Shown: positions 54,569-63,663, counted from the first letter of the stretch. The stretch is 64,000 bases of DNA from Enteractinococcus fodinae (GCF_031458395.1 NZ_JAVDYJ010000001.1:2108001-2172000), one strand, 5' to 3'. Made by a program: numbers and translations. The notes: generated from the sequence alone by a model not told the origin.

Positions 54569-55984
54569 AGAATTGCCTTTGATCAACCAGCCGTCAATTT
54601 GTCCGACAGTTTCAAAGCTTATGACGTTCGCGGTATTGAAGACCACACGTTAAATTCGGATGCCGCACTGGCCATCGGGTTTGCCTTTGTTGAGGTGACC
54701 GAGGCGACCACGGTGTTGGTCGGGGGTGACATGCGTCCCTCGTCGGATGAATACGTGACCGCGTTTACCCGTGGGGCCATAGCTGCCGGTGCCGATGTGG
54801 TGCAGTTGGGGTTGATCTCCACCGATATGTTGTACCACGCCTCCGGAGTCTTCGATGCGCCCGGTGTGGTGTTTACTGCCTCACATAACCCCGCCGGGTA
54901 TAACGGTATCAAGATGACGCGTGCCGGGGCGGTGCCGATCTCTTCGGATACTGGTCTGGCCGATATTCAACGTCTGGCCCAGGGATACTTGGACGCCGGA
55001 TGCATCAGCGGGGTTCAGACACCGGGAACAGTGCAGCAGCAAGATACCCTGGCTGCTTATGCCGAGTACTTGCGCTCGCTCGTGGATCTTTCGACCATTC
55101 GGCCGCTGAAAGTCGTTGTCGATGCTGGTAACGGCATGGCCGGGTATACGACCCCTGCGGTGCTGGGCGATCAGGTGCTCGAAGCCCTCCCCATCGATAT
55201 TATTCCGCTGTATTTTGAATTGGACGGCACGTTTCCCAATCACCCGGCCAACCCGATCGAACCGGCAAACCTGGTGGATTTACAGGCCGCGGTTCGTGAG
55301 CACGACGCTGACATAGGCCTGGCCTTTGACGGTGATGCTGACCGGTGTTTCGTCGTTGATGAGCGCGGCGAACCGATCTCCCCGTCAGCTATTACCGCAA
55401 TGGTTGCGGTGCGTGAAATTGCCCGAGCCCAGGACGCCGGGGAAACCACCCCGGTAGTTATTTATAACCTCATCACGTCCAAAGTCGTCCCCGAAGTGGT
55501 GCAGGCCGCCGGTGGCCGTGCGATCGAGACTCGGGTGGGCCACTCGTTCATTAAGGCCTATATGGCCGAACACGCCGCGATTTTCGGTGGCGAACACTCA
55601 GCCCATTATTATTTCCGTGACTTCTTCAACGCTGATACCGGGATGCTGGCTGCCATGCATGTTTTAGCCATGCTGGGCGCAACGCAGGCCCCGGCCTCCG
55701 AGCTGGCCGCCGAATACAGCCCCTATGTGGCGTCGGGAGAGATTAACTCACGCGTCGACGACCAGGCCGCAACCATCGCCAAAGTCGTGGCCGAATTCGA
55801 TGCCGGGGTGGAGACCATCCTCAAAACCATGGACGGGACCACCATTGAAGCCGCAGATGGCTCCTGGTGGTTCAATATTCGGCCATCGAATACTGAACCA
55901 CTCTTGCGGTTCAACGCCGAAGCCCCCGATGTCGCCACCATGGAGTGGTTACGCGATACCGTGCTGGCAATCATTCGGTCTTAG
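54566..55984 (+). CDS. manB: phosphomannomutase/phosphoglucomutase
   Basis: 472 residues from the GTG at 54566, chosen because FKAYDVRGIEDHTLN then follows near the N-terminus as in the family; a TTG at 54599 is a second option. Catalytic phosphoserine loop VVFTASHNPAGYNGIKM, metal site GLAFDGDADRCFVVDERG, sugar-specificity loop IFGGEHSAHYYFRDFF and phosphate-binding loop IRPSNTEPLLRFNAEA are all present. It interconverts mannose-6-P and mannose-1-P for GDP-mannose and cell-envelope sugars. Its TAG overlaps the recQ stop within TTAG. Confidence 0.93.
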   Translation: MRIAFDQPAVNLSDSFKAYDVRGIEDHTLNSDAALAIGFAFVEVTEATTVLVGGDMRPSSDEYVTAFTRGAIAAGADVVQLGLISTDMLYHASGVFDAPGVVFTASHNPAGYNGIKMTRAGAVPISSDTGLADIQRLAQGYLDAGCISGVQTPGTVQQQDTLAAYAEYLRSLVDLSTIRPLKVVVDAGNGMAGYTTPAVLGDQVLEALPIDIIPLYFELDGTFPNHPANPIEPANLVDLQAAVREHDADIGLAFDGDADRCFVVDERGEPISPSAITAMVAVREIARAQDAGETTPVVIYNLITSKVVPEVVQAAGGRAIETRVGHSFIKAYMAEHAAIFGGEHSAHYYFRDFFNADTGMLAAMHVLAMLGATQAPASELAAEYSPYVASGEINSRVDDQAATIAKVVAEFDAGVETILKTMDGTTIEAADGSWWFNIRPSNTEPLLRFNAEAPDVATMEWLRDTVLAIIRS

Positions 55985-58050
55985 ACAGTGCCAAGCGTCA
56001 GTGGCAGAACCCCGTGGGCGCCGGCCTCGCGCAGCTTCACGGTGGCCACGGTCAGCGACCACTTTGTCGCGGCGAAGTCATCGACTAACAACACCGGTCC
56101 GGTCTCCGGCGCGCTGGCAATGTCGTGTCGCAGCTGGTCTGGCACACTGTAGCGTTGCCAGACCTGGGCCAGCCGAAAGGCGCTGTTGGCCGCAGGGGTT
56201 GGGACCGGGCCGCGCCAATCCAGTGCACCCAGGTAGGGCATCTGTCCGATCTTCGCGATGGCGTGGGCCAGACTCGTGACCAGTTGGGGTCGATTCGGCG
56301 ACGGCATGGCCACGACGGCGACGGGGCGTTGTGCCCAGTCCCAGTCTGCCAACACCTCCACTACGGCTCTTACCAGGCGGTCTGGCACGGCTGCGTCCGG
56401 TCTCTGCGGATCTTGCAGTTCCCGCAGCGTAGGCCCCCACCCCAAGTCTGTCAGACGTGCTAAGGCGCGTCCTGGTTCCGCCTGGAGTTTGATCTTGCCT
56501 TTGAGCTCGATACCCAAGTTGGGTAACCCGGTGGGCCACATGCGTCGCGGGGCAAGCTCTACACCAGGCTGTGCGAGCACCCGCTGTGCCTGGCTGCGCG
56601 CGGCATCGGAAATTTCCGTGGTCAGCCACGGGCCCGCACAGTTATCGCACCGACCGCAGTCCCGGGCATACGGATCATCCAGCGTCTCGGACAGAAACCG
56701 CATACGACATGTCTGGGTGGCCTGATAGTCGAGCATGAGTTGCTGTTCGACAACGCGCTGGGCTGCCACGTGCTCGTATCGTTCGGCATCATAGTGCCAG
56801 GGCTCCCCGGTGGCCTGCCACCCGCCCTGAACCCGCTGCATCGCACCGTCGACGGCCAAGATTTTCAAGAGCAGTTCCAGCCTGGTGGGCGTCAGATCCA
56901 CACGCGCAGCCAGTGCCGGCACCGACAGGGCTTGGGTCGCGGCTTCCAGGACCGCGTGGGCCGTAGCTTCGTCAGGCATCGAAGCGGTAGCAAAGAACTC
57001 CCAGATACGTTCATCTTCGGCACCCGGTAACAAGATGGCCTCGGCATTATCGGTGCCACGACCGGCGCGGCCGATGTGCTGGTAATAGGACACCGGGGAC
57101 GATGGTGCGCCAAAGTGCACCACAAATCCCAGGTCGGGTTTATCGAACCCCATCCCCAAAGCCGAGGTCGCCACCAGGGCTTTGACCCGGTTGTCTTTGA
57201 GTGCTTGTTCTAGCTCGGTGCGTTCTTCCGGGGCGGTCGCGCCGGTATATGCCGCGACGTTATGGCCAGCAGCCTGCAGCGCGGCTGCGATGTCTTCAGC
57301 TGCGGCTACCGTCAGCGTATAAATAATGCCGGAGGACTCAAACCCAGCTATATGGTCAATCAGCCACCCGATGCGCGTCGGTGAGTCGGCCATGGGCAGC
57401 ACCGATAACCGCAGGGATGACCGCGCCAGCGGACCGCGTGTGAGGAACACATCGTCGCCGAGTTGTTCCAGCACATCATCCACCACCCGCTGATTCGCGG
57501 TGGCCGTAGTTGCCAGAATTGGTGTGGTCAGCTCTTCGATGATCCCACCGATGCGCCGATAGTCGGGACGGAAGTCGTGGCCCCAGTCGGAGATACAGTG
57601 TGCTTCATCAATAACCAATAACCCCAACCGCTCGAGCAAGTCGGGCAGTTGGGTTTGGCGAAACGCTGGGTTGTTGAGGCGTTCCGGCGAAATCAGTAAC
57701 ACGTCGATTTCATTGGCCGCTAACCGCTGGGTGATGTCGTCCCACGCAGCGGCGTTGGCCGAGTTGATCGACTCGGCTCGGATCCCAGCACGTTCGGCTG
57801 CCGCAACTTGGTCTGCCATCAGTGCCAGCAGCGGGGAAATGATCAGTGTGGGACCGTGGCCTTGGCGACGCAACAGTGCGGTTGCCACGAAGTAGACTGC
57901 TGATTTACCCCAGCCGGTCCGTTGCACCACCAGTCCGCGTTGCCGATTGGCGACGATCGCTTCGATTGCTTCGTATTGTCCGTCGTGAAACTCAGCTGGT
58001 CGGCCAACGAGTTCGGACAGGACCTGGGTTGCTTCGTCGCGTAATGCCAT
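55981..58050 (-). CDS. recQ: RecQ-family DNA helicase with a phosphoribosyltransferase-like C-terminal domain
   Basis: 689 residues from the ATG at 58050. It is an SF2 helicase: GLVVQRTGWGKSAVYF (Walker A), LVIDEAHCISDWGHDFRPDYRR (DEAH and the RecQ aromatic loop), VKALVATSALGMGFDKPDLGFVVHFGAP and QHIGRAGRGTDNAEAIL (motif VI). A four-Cys zinc site follows (ETLDDPYARDCGRCDNCAGPW). The last 110 residues are not an HRDC domain. VLLVDDFAATKWSLTVAT and VAVVAMPSPNRP look like a phosphoribosyltransferase core with its PRPP loop. This variant is known in actinobacteria, but the role of the tail is unclear. Confidence 0.9.
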   Translation of the reverse strand: MALRDEATQVLSELVGRPAEFHDGQYEAIEAIVANRQRGLVVQRTGWGKSAVYFVATALLRRQGHGPTLIISPLLALMADQVAAAERAGIRAESINSANAAAWDDITQRLAANEIDVLLISPERLNNPAFRQTQLPDLLERLGLLVIDEAHCISDWGHDFRPDYRRIGGIIEELTTPILATTATANQRVVDDVLEQLGDDVFLTRGPLARSSLRLSVLPMADSPTRIGWLIDHIAGFESSGIIYTLTVAAAEDIAAALQAAGHNVAAYTGATAPEERTELEQALKDNRVKALVATSALGMGFDKPDLGFVVHFGAPSSPVSYYQHIGRAGRGTDNAEAILLPGAEDERIWEFFATASMPDEATAHAVLEAATQALSVPALAARVDLTPTRLELLLKILAVDGAMQRVQGGWQATGEPWHYDAERYEHVAAQRVVEQQLMLDYQATQTCRMRFLSETLDDPYARDCGRCDNCAGPWLTTEISDAARSQAQRVLAQPGVELAPRRMWPTGLPNLGIELKGKIKLQAEPGRALARLTDLGWGPTLRELQDPQRPDAAVPDRLVRAVVEVLADWDWAQRPVAVVAMPSPNRPQLVTSLAHAIAKIGQMPYLGALDWRGPVPTPAANSAFRLAQVWQRYSVPDQLRHDIASAPETGPVLLVDDFAATKWSLTVATVKLREAGAHGVLPLTLGTV

Positions 58051-58062
58051 GGTTGTTAACCT

Positions 58063-58098
58063 AGTCAACCGGGCCCGCAAATGCAGACCCGGTTGACT
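58063..58098 (-). terminator. hairpin between pckG and recQ
   Basis: AGTCAACCGGG (58063-58073) pairs with CCCGGTTGACT (58088-58098). It lies 14 bp past the pckG stop and 13 bp before the recQ start codon, with no T run on the minus strand. Confidence 0.6.
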
Positions 58099-58111
58099 TG
58101 ATGGGGAAATA

Positions 58112-59956
58112 CTACTTCAGACCCAGGCGGTTTTTGAGTCCTTGAAGTTCTTCGGACATAGCTGCTGGGAGCTTGTCACCGAATTTTTCGAACCACTCTT
58201 CGATCATCGGGATCTCGTCGTGCCATTCCTCGGCATGAAATGAGATCGAGTTCAGCAGATTGTCTTGAGAGATATCCAGACCGGTCAGATCGAGCGCGTC
58301 TTCGGTCGGCACAACGCCGATCGGGGTTTCTACGCCGTCACCCTTGCCTTCGAGCCGTTCCACGACCCACTTCAACACGCGAGAGTTTTCGCCGAAGCCG
58401 GGCCAGGAGAACTTGCCCTGGTCATTGCGACGGAACCAGTTGACCAAAAAGATCTGTGGCATATTCTCGGTGCCGATCTTGTCTTCCATGTCCAACCAGT
58501 TCTGGATGTAGTCCCCGGCGGCATACCCAATAAACGGCAGCATGGCCATGGGGTCACGACGGACCACACCGACGGTGCCTTCGGCGGCAGCGGTTTGTGC
58601 TGAAGACAAGGTGGCGCCTTTGAACACACCGTCTTGCCAGGAACGTGCCTCGGTAACCAACGGGATGGCGTTGTCACGTCGACCGCCGAACAGGATGGCA
58701 TCGAGTTTGATGCCTTCCGGGTCGTAGTACTCATCGGCCAGCATGTCTGTCTGGTCGATAGGCGTGCAGAACCGGGAGTTCGGGTGGGCTGCTGGCGTTT
58801 CGGAGTCCGGGGTCCAGTCGTTGCCCAACCAGTCGGTGAGTTGTGCTGGTTTTTCCTTAGTTAGGCCTTCCCACCAGACGCCACCTTCGGGAGTGAGCGC
58901 AACGTTGGTGAAAATGGTGTTGCCCTTAGCGATCGCGCGCATGGCGTTGGGGTTGGTGTGCCAACCGGTCCCGGGTGCCACGCCAAAGAAGCCGTATTCT
59001 GGGTTCACGACGCGCAGCTGGTTGTTGTCGTCCGGGGTGATCCAGGCGATGTCGTCACCAAGAGTTTCGGCTTTCCAACCTTCGAGCGTTGGGTCGATCA
59101 ACGCGAGGTTAGTTTTACCGGTGGCCGATGGGAAGGCACCGGTGATGGTGTAGGACTTCCCTTCGGGGCTGGTCAGTTTCAGGATGAGCATGTGCTCGGC
59201 CATCCAGCCCTCATCGCGAGCCATTGCGGAAGCAATGCGCAGCGAGTAAGCCTTCTTGCCAAGCAGGGCGTTACCTCCGTAACCGGAGCCATAGGACACG
59301 ATGGCGCGCTCTTCTGGGAAGTGCACAATCCACTTGGTGTCATTGGATGGCCACGTCACGTCTTCTTGACCAGCTTCGAGGGGCGCTCCAACAGAGTGCA
59401 GAGCTGGCACGAAGAACGCTTCGGTTTCGGACATCTTGTCCAGCACATCGGTGCCGACACGAGCCATGATGCGCATAGACAGCACAACATAAGGGCTGTC
59501 GGTGATCTCTACCCCGTATTTGGGGTCTTTGGCATCCAGCGGGCCCATGACGAATGGGACGACATACATCGTCCGGCCGCGCATCGCGCCGTCGAAGGCG
59601 TCGTTGAGGATGCTTTTCATTTCTGCTGGGTCTTTCCAGTTATTGGTAAAACCAGCGTCTTCTTCTTTTTCAGAGCAGATAAACGTCCGCGACTCTACGC
59701 GGGCAACATCAGCGGGATCAGAGAACGCCGCATAAGAATTCGGAAACTGCGGGTCCGTGAGACGAACCAGTGAACCGGCATCGACCATCTCTTGTGCGAT
59801 GCGATCATATTCTTCTTGCGAACCGTTTACCCAATAGACCGAGTCCGGTTGGGTCAGCTCCGCTGTTTCTCTGACCCAGTCCAATAATGCTTTGTACTTG
59901 GTGGGTGCGGTGTCCTCAATCTGTGCAGCCAGATTCGAGGCGGCGTTTTCAACCAT
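58112..59956 (-). CDS. pckG: phosphoenolpyruvate carboxykinase (GTP)
   Basis: A 614-residue GTP-type enzyme. Residues visible: [22 protein letters not shown] (written here in family order after YGSGYGGN), the P-loop [37 protein letters not shown] (metal-binding Asp), [18 protein letters not shown] and the C-terminal nucleotide-binding [20 protein letters not shown]. It decarboxylates oxaloacetate to phosphoenolpyruvate at the start of gluconeogenesis. The P-loop has Thr where GTP-PEPCKs normally have a reactive Cys (PSACGKTN). Monocistronic, with a 380-bp upstream region. Confidence 0.95.
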   Translation of the reverse strand: MVENAASNLAAQIEDTAPTKYKALLDWVRETAELTQPDSVYWVNGSQEEYDRIAQEMVDAGSLVRLTDPQFPNSYAAFSDPADVARVESRTFICSEKEEDAGFTNNWKDPAEMKSILNDAFDGAMRGRTMYVVPFVMGPLDAKDPKYGVEITDSPYVVLSMRIMARVGTDVLDKMSETEAFFVPALHSVGAPLEAGQEDVTWPSNDTKWIVHFPEERAIVSYGSGYGGNALLGKKAYSLRIASAMARDEGWMAEHMLILKLTSPEGKSYTITGAFPSATGKTNLALIDPTLEGWKAETLGDDIAWITPDDNNQLRVVNPEYGFFGVAPGTGWHTNPNAMRAIAKGNTIFTNVALTPEGGVWWEGLTKEKPAQLTDWLGNDWTPDSETPAAHPNSRFCTPIDQTDMLADEYYDPEGIKLDAILFGGRRDNAIPLVTEARSWQDGVFKGATLSSAQTAAAEGTVGVVRRDPMAMLPFIGYAAGDYIQNWLDMEDKIGTENMPQIFLVNWFRRNDQGKFSWPGFGENSRVLKWVVERLEGKGDGVETPIGVVPTEDALDLTGLDISQDNLLNSISFHAEEWHDEIPMIEEWFEKFGDKLPAAMSEELQGLKNRLGLK

Positions 59957-60341
59957 GTGGATCCTTTTTCGTATCGACTTACCAACCGCAGGACGACAAG
60001 ACCAGCACGCTGTCGCGCTGCGAACCGTTCCGGTCGGAACGAGAGTCTATGCCGCATACTTTAGCAGCCTGCCTGTTGGCCTTGGGCAAGATGATTCACC
60101 AAAACTTCGCCCACAGACAACATTCCGGCCACCTGACTACGCAAAAGTGACGAATGACACCGGATTTCGCAGATATTTGCGGTTTTTTGGCGATTTTAGG
60201 GGGTGTTTTCAAGTAAACGAACCGAAAATCGTCCAGACGGAAGGTTACTTTTTACCCTCAATTCACCAGCTCGGGCATTTGGGGTGATACTCGATTTTGC
60301 ATTTTCGAATTTGGCGAGTATAGTTATATCTCGTTGCTCAG
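59957..60341. other. spacer between pckG and tRNA-Arg
   Basis: A region of about 385 bp that holds the leftward pckG promoter and leader and the rightward tRNA-Arg promoter. AAAAAGGATCC lies before the pckG ATG as its ribosome site. The middle (60160-60330) is AT-rich. No gene or strong repeat is evident. Confidence 0.5.
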
Positions 60342-60414
60342 CGCCCTTAGCTCAGCTGGATAGAGCGTCTGTCTACGGAACAGAAGGTCAGGGGTTCGAA
60401 TCCCTTAGGGCGCG
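60342..60414 (+). tRNA. tRNA-Arg (ACG anticodon)
   Basis: Acceptor GCGCCCT/AGGGCGC, D arm GCTCAGCTGGATAGAGC, anticodon arm TCTGT-CTACGGA-ACAGA (ACG, A34 presumably edited to inosine by TadA to read CGN), and T arm AGGGG-TTCGAAT-CCCTT with one G-T pair. CCA is not encoded. Confidence 0.95.
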
Positions 60415-60446
60415 CTCACAGATTTCGCATAGACATGCGGATCCTG

Positions 60447-60486
60447 AACCCTTGAGGTCTCTTGCAGATAGATCTCAAGGGTTTTT
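60447..60486 (+). terminator. terminator after tRNA-Arg
   Basis: AACCCTTGAG (60447-60456) pairs with CTCAAGGGTT (60474-60483), followed by TTTCGTTT. Confidence 0.8.
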
Positions 60487-60578
60487 CGTTTCCCGAAGTG
60501 TTTCATCGCCGCGGACCTACAACCGGTCAGTTTTCGGTTCATGCTCCTGACGGTATGGTGGAGATCCGGGAGGCATAT

Positions 60579-60734
60579 ATGTATTGGCAACGGATCGTCT
60601 TGGCTGTGGCTATCATCGCCATGTCGGTGACCATGTTTGTCCCGTTGCCCCTGTGGGCTGCAGTCGCCCTGATTATTCTCGCCCTGGTGTCAGCCATCGT
60701 CGTGGTCGTGGGCCTGCTACAGGAAAACCGTTAG
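60579..60734 (+). CDS. 51-residue membrane protein
   Basis: The ATG at 60579 has GGGAGG five bases before it, which decides the start over longer in-frame options at 60462 and 60555. The protein (MYWQRIVLAVAIIAMSVTMF...) is two hydrophobic segments, about 6-26 and 28-46, with a polar end (LLQENR): a small two-pass membrane protein. Function unknown. Its stop overlaps the 3' end of the leftward SixA-like gene by four bases. Confidence 0.6.
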   Translation: MYWQRIVLAVAIIAMSVTMFVPLPLWAAVALIILALVSAIVVVVGLLQENR

Positions 60735-61255
60735 CGCGGCACCACGAAATGCGTCATGTTGGCGTCTCGGCCATCCAAGCTGGCCCATTCACCCGGTACA
60801 TCAAATACCATCATGCCCAGCGTTGGATATCGTTCGGCCATATTGAGTACTGCGTCTTCATTGGACTCCGTAGAAGCTAATCGCATCCCAAGCTCTTGGA
60901 CCCACGGCATGTGACCGACGAGCATCAGGGTCCTCACCTGTTCTTCCACCTCGTTGATGACCGACAAGACTCGGGTCACCGGCGCCATGTAGAGTCGCGA
61001 GTCCAGGTACGGGGTCGGGGCTTTGTCACCCAATTCGTTCAGCACCCAGGTGGTGGTTTGGCGGGTACGGACCGCATCCGAGGTGATGATGAGATCAGGA
61101 TAATAGCCCTGTTCAACTAACCATCGTCCTGCCGCGGGAGCTTCGGTATTGCCCCGCTGGGCCAGCGGCCGCTCATGGTCCGGCACCGGCGGGTATGCCG
61201 CTTTGCCGTGTCGTAGCACGATGAGTCGTTTGTGATCGGATACGTCAGTCAGCAT
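60731..61255 (-). CDS. SixA-like histidine phosphatase
   Basis: 174 residues from the ATG at 61255; an ATG at 61279 would add eight. The N-terminal RHG motif KRLIVLRHGKAAYP carries the catalytic His, LIITSDAVRTRQTTTWVL is the second block and TLMLVGHMPWVQELGMRL holds the second His. The small size and RHGKA fit the SixA subgroup, which removes phosphate from phosphohistidine or small substrates. It is the last gene of the leftward AhpD-pirin-GNAT-GNAT-SixA run and overlaps the preceding gene by 11 bp. Confidence 0.85.
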   Translation of the reverse strand: MLTDVSDHKRLIVLRHGKAAYPPVPDHERPLAQRGNTEAPAAGRWLVEQGYYPDLIITSDAVRTRQTTTWVLNELGDKAPTPYLDSRLYMAPVTRVLSVINEVEEQVRTLMLVGHMPWVQELGMRLASTESNEDAVLNMAERYPTLGMMVFDVPGEWASLDGRDANMTHFVVPR

Positions 61256-61574
61256 AAAAGTGTTGCGCCCCTGGTTCATCGCGGTGATTCAGATACGCTC
61301 CGCCATCGTATTCGCGGATCCATTGATCGATATACGGGCACACGGGCACGATACGAAAGCCCTCTGCAATGGATGCGTCCAGAGAGTGTTTTGTCAGCTC
61401 CCCTGCTAGTCCCGCGCCCCGGTGTTTTGGCTCGACAAAAATCCGCGGGAAGACACGCTGCTTCGTGCCGTCTGAGGTTTCCACGTCACGGTAGAAATTG
61501 CTGGCAATAACCTCTCCCGAGTCGTTACGAACACCAAATGACTTCTCGTCTCGAAACCAGCGTGGTGCAGTCAT
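61245..61574 (-). CDS. GNAT-like acetyltransferase (PF14542 type), downstream copy
   Basis: 109 residues; GAAGGAGGG precedes the ATG at 61574, and this ribosome site lies inside the upstream copy's 3' end. The short GNAT-like fold shows RVFPRIFVEPKHRGAGLAGEL, with the CoA-binding loop at RGAGLAG, and the family's closing block FRIVPVCPYIDQWIREY. No N-terminal acceptor domain is present. Members of PF14542 (YidJ/GNAT domain) have no settled substrate. It is clearly related to the gene upstream: same length class and same motifs. Confidence 0.85.
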   Translation of the reverse strand: MTAPRWFRDEKSFGVRNDSGEVIASNFYRDVETSDGTKQRVFPRIFVEPKHRGAGLAGELTKHSLDASIAEGFRIVPVCPYIDQWIREYDGGAYLNHRDEPGAQHFYAD

Positions 61575-61575
61575 A

Positions 61576-61926
61576 CTAACCCTCCTTCGGGAAATGTTCC
61601 GGCCGTGCAGTATCTCGGGCTTGCTCGTAGCGTGGGTCGTCTTGTTTCTCGAGCCAGGATTGCACATACGAGCAGACTGCCACGATGCGGTATCCCTCAT
61701 CGAGCGCTTTATCTAGGGTGTATTGCACGATCTTGCCGGCCAGCCCCTGGCCGCGGTAGGCCTCCTCGGTGACGGTGGAGGTTAATGCGCGTTGTTTGGT
61801 GCCGTCTGCGGTGACATGGTCGGTGTGATACTCTCGGGCGGCAATCGTTCCGGTGTCGTCGACGATCATGCCGGTAAAACCGTCTTCTTCGACGAATTGG
61901 GGGCTGTCGATAGTTGGGCTGGTCAT
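61576..61926 (-). CDS. GNAT-like acetyltransferase (PF14542 type), upstream copy
   Basis: 116 residues. RALTSTVTEEAYRGQGLAGKIVQYTLDKALDEGYRIVAVCSYVQSW gives the CoA loop RGQGLAG and the family's C-terminal Cys-Ser-Tyr-Val block in two adjacent stretches. Its ATG overlaps the pirin TGA (ATGA). It shares the HVTADGTKQRA / ETSDGTKQRV core with the downstream copy, so the two are a tandem duplication that has since diverged, especially at both ends. Confidence 0.85.
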   Translation of the reverse strand: MTSPTIDSPQFVEEDGFTGMIVDDTGTIAAREYHTDHVTADGTKQRALTSTVTEEAYRGQGLAGKIVQYTLDKALDEGYRIVAVCSYVQSWLEKQDDPRYEQARDTARPEHFPKEG

Positions 61927-63077
61927 GCGTCCTCCTGATCCTTACGGCGTGCAACCGTCGGTGGGTTTTGGCGCGGTTTCATCGCCACGTTGGGAAGTTC
62001 TGGGGCTGGCAGCGGTGCAGGCTGGTTCGGCGGAAATTCGCCGTATTGCGGGAAAACGGTGCGGTCCGGGTACCTGTTTGGCACCAGCTCATCAAGTAAT
62101 GGACCTGAAATCGGTCCGTCGAGACGTTGATCGTGCAGCGGTGAATGCTCCCCGGCAGGCTCGAAGCCCATCTCGGCCTGGTACCGCTGACGCCACAGAG
62201 CGATTTCCTCGTGGGAGCGACCCACAAAGTTCCACCACATGACGATGTCTTCTTCAAGTGGTTCACCACCGATAAGCATGACCCGGATGGGAGTGTCACC
62301 GGAATGGATCTGCAATGTGGTCACACCGGTGCCAAGATAGCCCAGGTGGTTCTGTTCGATAACTGCCCCGTTGAAATGCGCGGTACATTCAACCGCCAAG
62401 AGCCCATGTTCGTGTTCGGGCGGGACGTCGATTTCAAGTGTCGTGTTGGGATCCAGGGAAATTTCGGCGGCAGAAAGCGGGCTATACGTTTCAATTGGCG
62501 ACGTCGAGCCCAGCAGCGACCCGATCGCGACTTTGGCACTCCAGCCCGGGCCGTGAATCGTCTCCGGCCGATGTTGATCCAGGTGCGGAGCTACAAAGCG
62601 ATACTTCTTGGGGAATGCGTACCACAGCTGCACACCGTGTAACAGTGTCGTATCGGCGGTTGAGTGTTCTGAATGGGTGATGCCGTAGCCGGCACTCATC
62701 AGATTGACTTCCCCGGGCCGGACTACCGCCCAGTTTCCTGCCGAATCGATATGGTCCACGCGGCCTTCAAACAGCCACGAAACCGTGGCTAAACCGGTGT
62801 GTGGGTGCCGGGCGACTTGCATGCCACCGGACTTCGCGACGTCGTCCGGTCCGAAGTAATCCAGGAAACACCAGGCACCGATCAGGGATCGGGCACGTTG
62901 GGGCAGGGTGCGCTGCACTGACATTGCTCGGGGCCCACCCAGCGGGACCGCGCGGGGGTCGAGCACTTCGACGATGTAGTCGGTGCCGTGTTTCTCGGTG
63001 AACCCTGCGGCCAGCCCGTTGTGATTCTCCGGGGAGTTGTAATCGATCAGGGCTGGATTTGGATCAAGATTCGTCAC
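61923..63077 (-). CDS. pirin-family protein
   Basis: A 384-residue bicupin. The metal-binding N-terminal cupin shows DYFGPDDVAKSGGMQVARHPHTGLATVSWLFEG and ITHSEHSTADTTLLHGVQLWYAFP, with three His and a Glu as ligands in the family. The second cupin follows at about 200-300. It is longer than typical pirins (about 240-300) by an extra C-terminal tail rich in Pro. Pirins act as quercetinase-like dioxygenases or as redox-sensing partners of other proteins; which applies is unknown. GTG start overlaps the stop of the AhpD-like gene (GTGA). Confidence 0.88.
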   Translation of the reverse strand: MTNLDPNPALIDYNSPENHNGLAAGFTEKHGTDYIVEVLDPRAVPLGGPRAMSVQRTLPQRARSLIGAWCFLDYFGPDDVAKSGGMQVARHPHTGLATVSWLFEGRVDHIDSAGNWAVVRPGEVNLMSAGYGITHSEHSTADTTLLHGVQLWYAFPKKYRFVAPHLDQHRPETIHGPGWSAKVAIGSLLGSTSPIETYSPLSAAEISLDPNTTLEIDVPPEHEHGLLAVECTAHFNGAVIEQNHLGYLGTGVTTLQIHSGDTPIRVMLIGGEPLEEDIVMWWNFVGRSHEEIALWRQRYQAEMGFEPAGEHSPLHDQRLDGPISGPLLDELVPNRYPDRTVFPQYGEFPPNQPAPLPAPELPNVAMKPRQNPPTVARRKDQEDA

Positions 63078-63577
63078 AGTTCTTCCTCCAGTGCAGGACG
63101 TGAGTCAGCGTTGGGTCGGACGGGGTGGTGCGACATGATCGAGATGCGGTTGGTCAGATTCATCGTCATTGCCAGCCACTGCACGGCCGCATACTGGGCG
63201 TCGTCGAGGGCATTGGAAGCCAGCAACTGCGCGGCGATCACACTGTCAATGTCACGGATCCGGGTTGTAGCTTCGGCCAGCTGTAATGCTGCACGCTCTT
63301 GCTGGGTGTAAAGGCTCTCGGCTTCCCACCAGGCCGATAGCGCCCCGAGACGCTGTGCTGATAAACCGACTTTAACGGCAAGACGGGTGTGCAAGTCTAA
63401 ACAGAATGCACACCCGTTGAGTTGAGAAACCCGCAGATTGACGAGCTCAATGAGCTGTTCCGTCAGGCCAGCGGCACGCGCGTCTTCCCCTACCGCCTTG
63501 GATAATCGAGCTACGGCTTTCCAAGCGTCCGGATTCGATTTGTCTAAATAGAAATGTAGGGGGTCGCGACTTGCCAT
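63074..63577 (-). CDS. carboxymuconolactone decarboxylase-family (AhpD-like) protein
   Basis: 167 residues from the ATG at 63577, with AAGGAG about ten bases upstream. The AhpD core is present: LIELVNLRVSQLNGCAFCLDLHTRLAVKVG, with the CxxC (Cys-Ala-Phe-Cys) and the following His that act in alkylhydroperoxidase activity. This is the redox-type branch of the CMD family, not a protocatechuate enzyme. It leads the AhpD-pirin-GNAT-GNAT-SixA operon; all five are coupled or nearly so. Confidence 0.87.
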   Translation of the reverse strand: MASRDPLHFYLDKSNPDAWKAVARLSKAVGEDARAAGLTEQLIELVNLRVSQLNGCAFCLDLHTRLAVKVGLSAQRLGALSAWWEAESLYTQQERAALQLAEATTRIRDIDSVIAAQLLASNALDDAQYAAVQWLAMTMNLTNRISIMSHHPVRPNADSRPALEEEL

Positions 63578-63663
63578 GCGGACGGCTCCTTCCAAAAACT
63601 TACCCCAAGTCTAGCTTGGTCGGCAGTCAGAAGGGAGCCGTTTAGCCGCAGGCAGCGCTGGTG

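Noticed and set aside
63074-63577. Considered as a second PcaC for the protocatechuate pathway.
   Set aside because: It has the AhpD CxxC...H motif, and PcaC is already fused in PcaL; the context is a redox-type operon.
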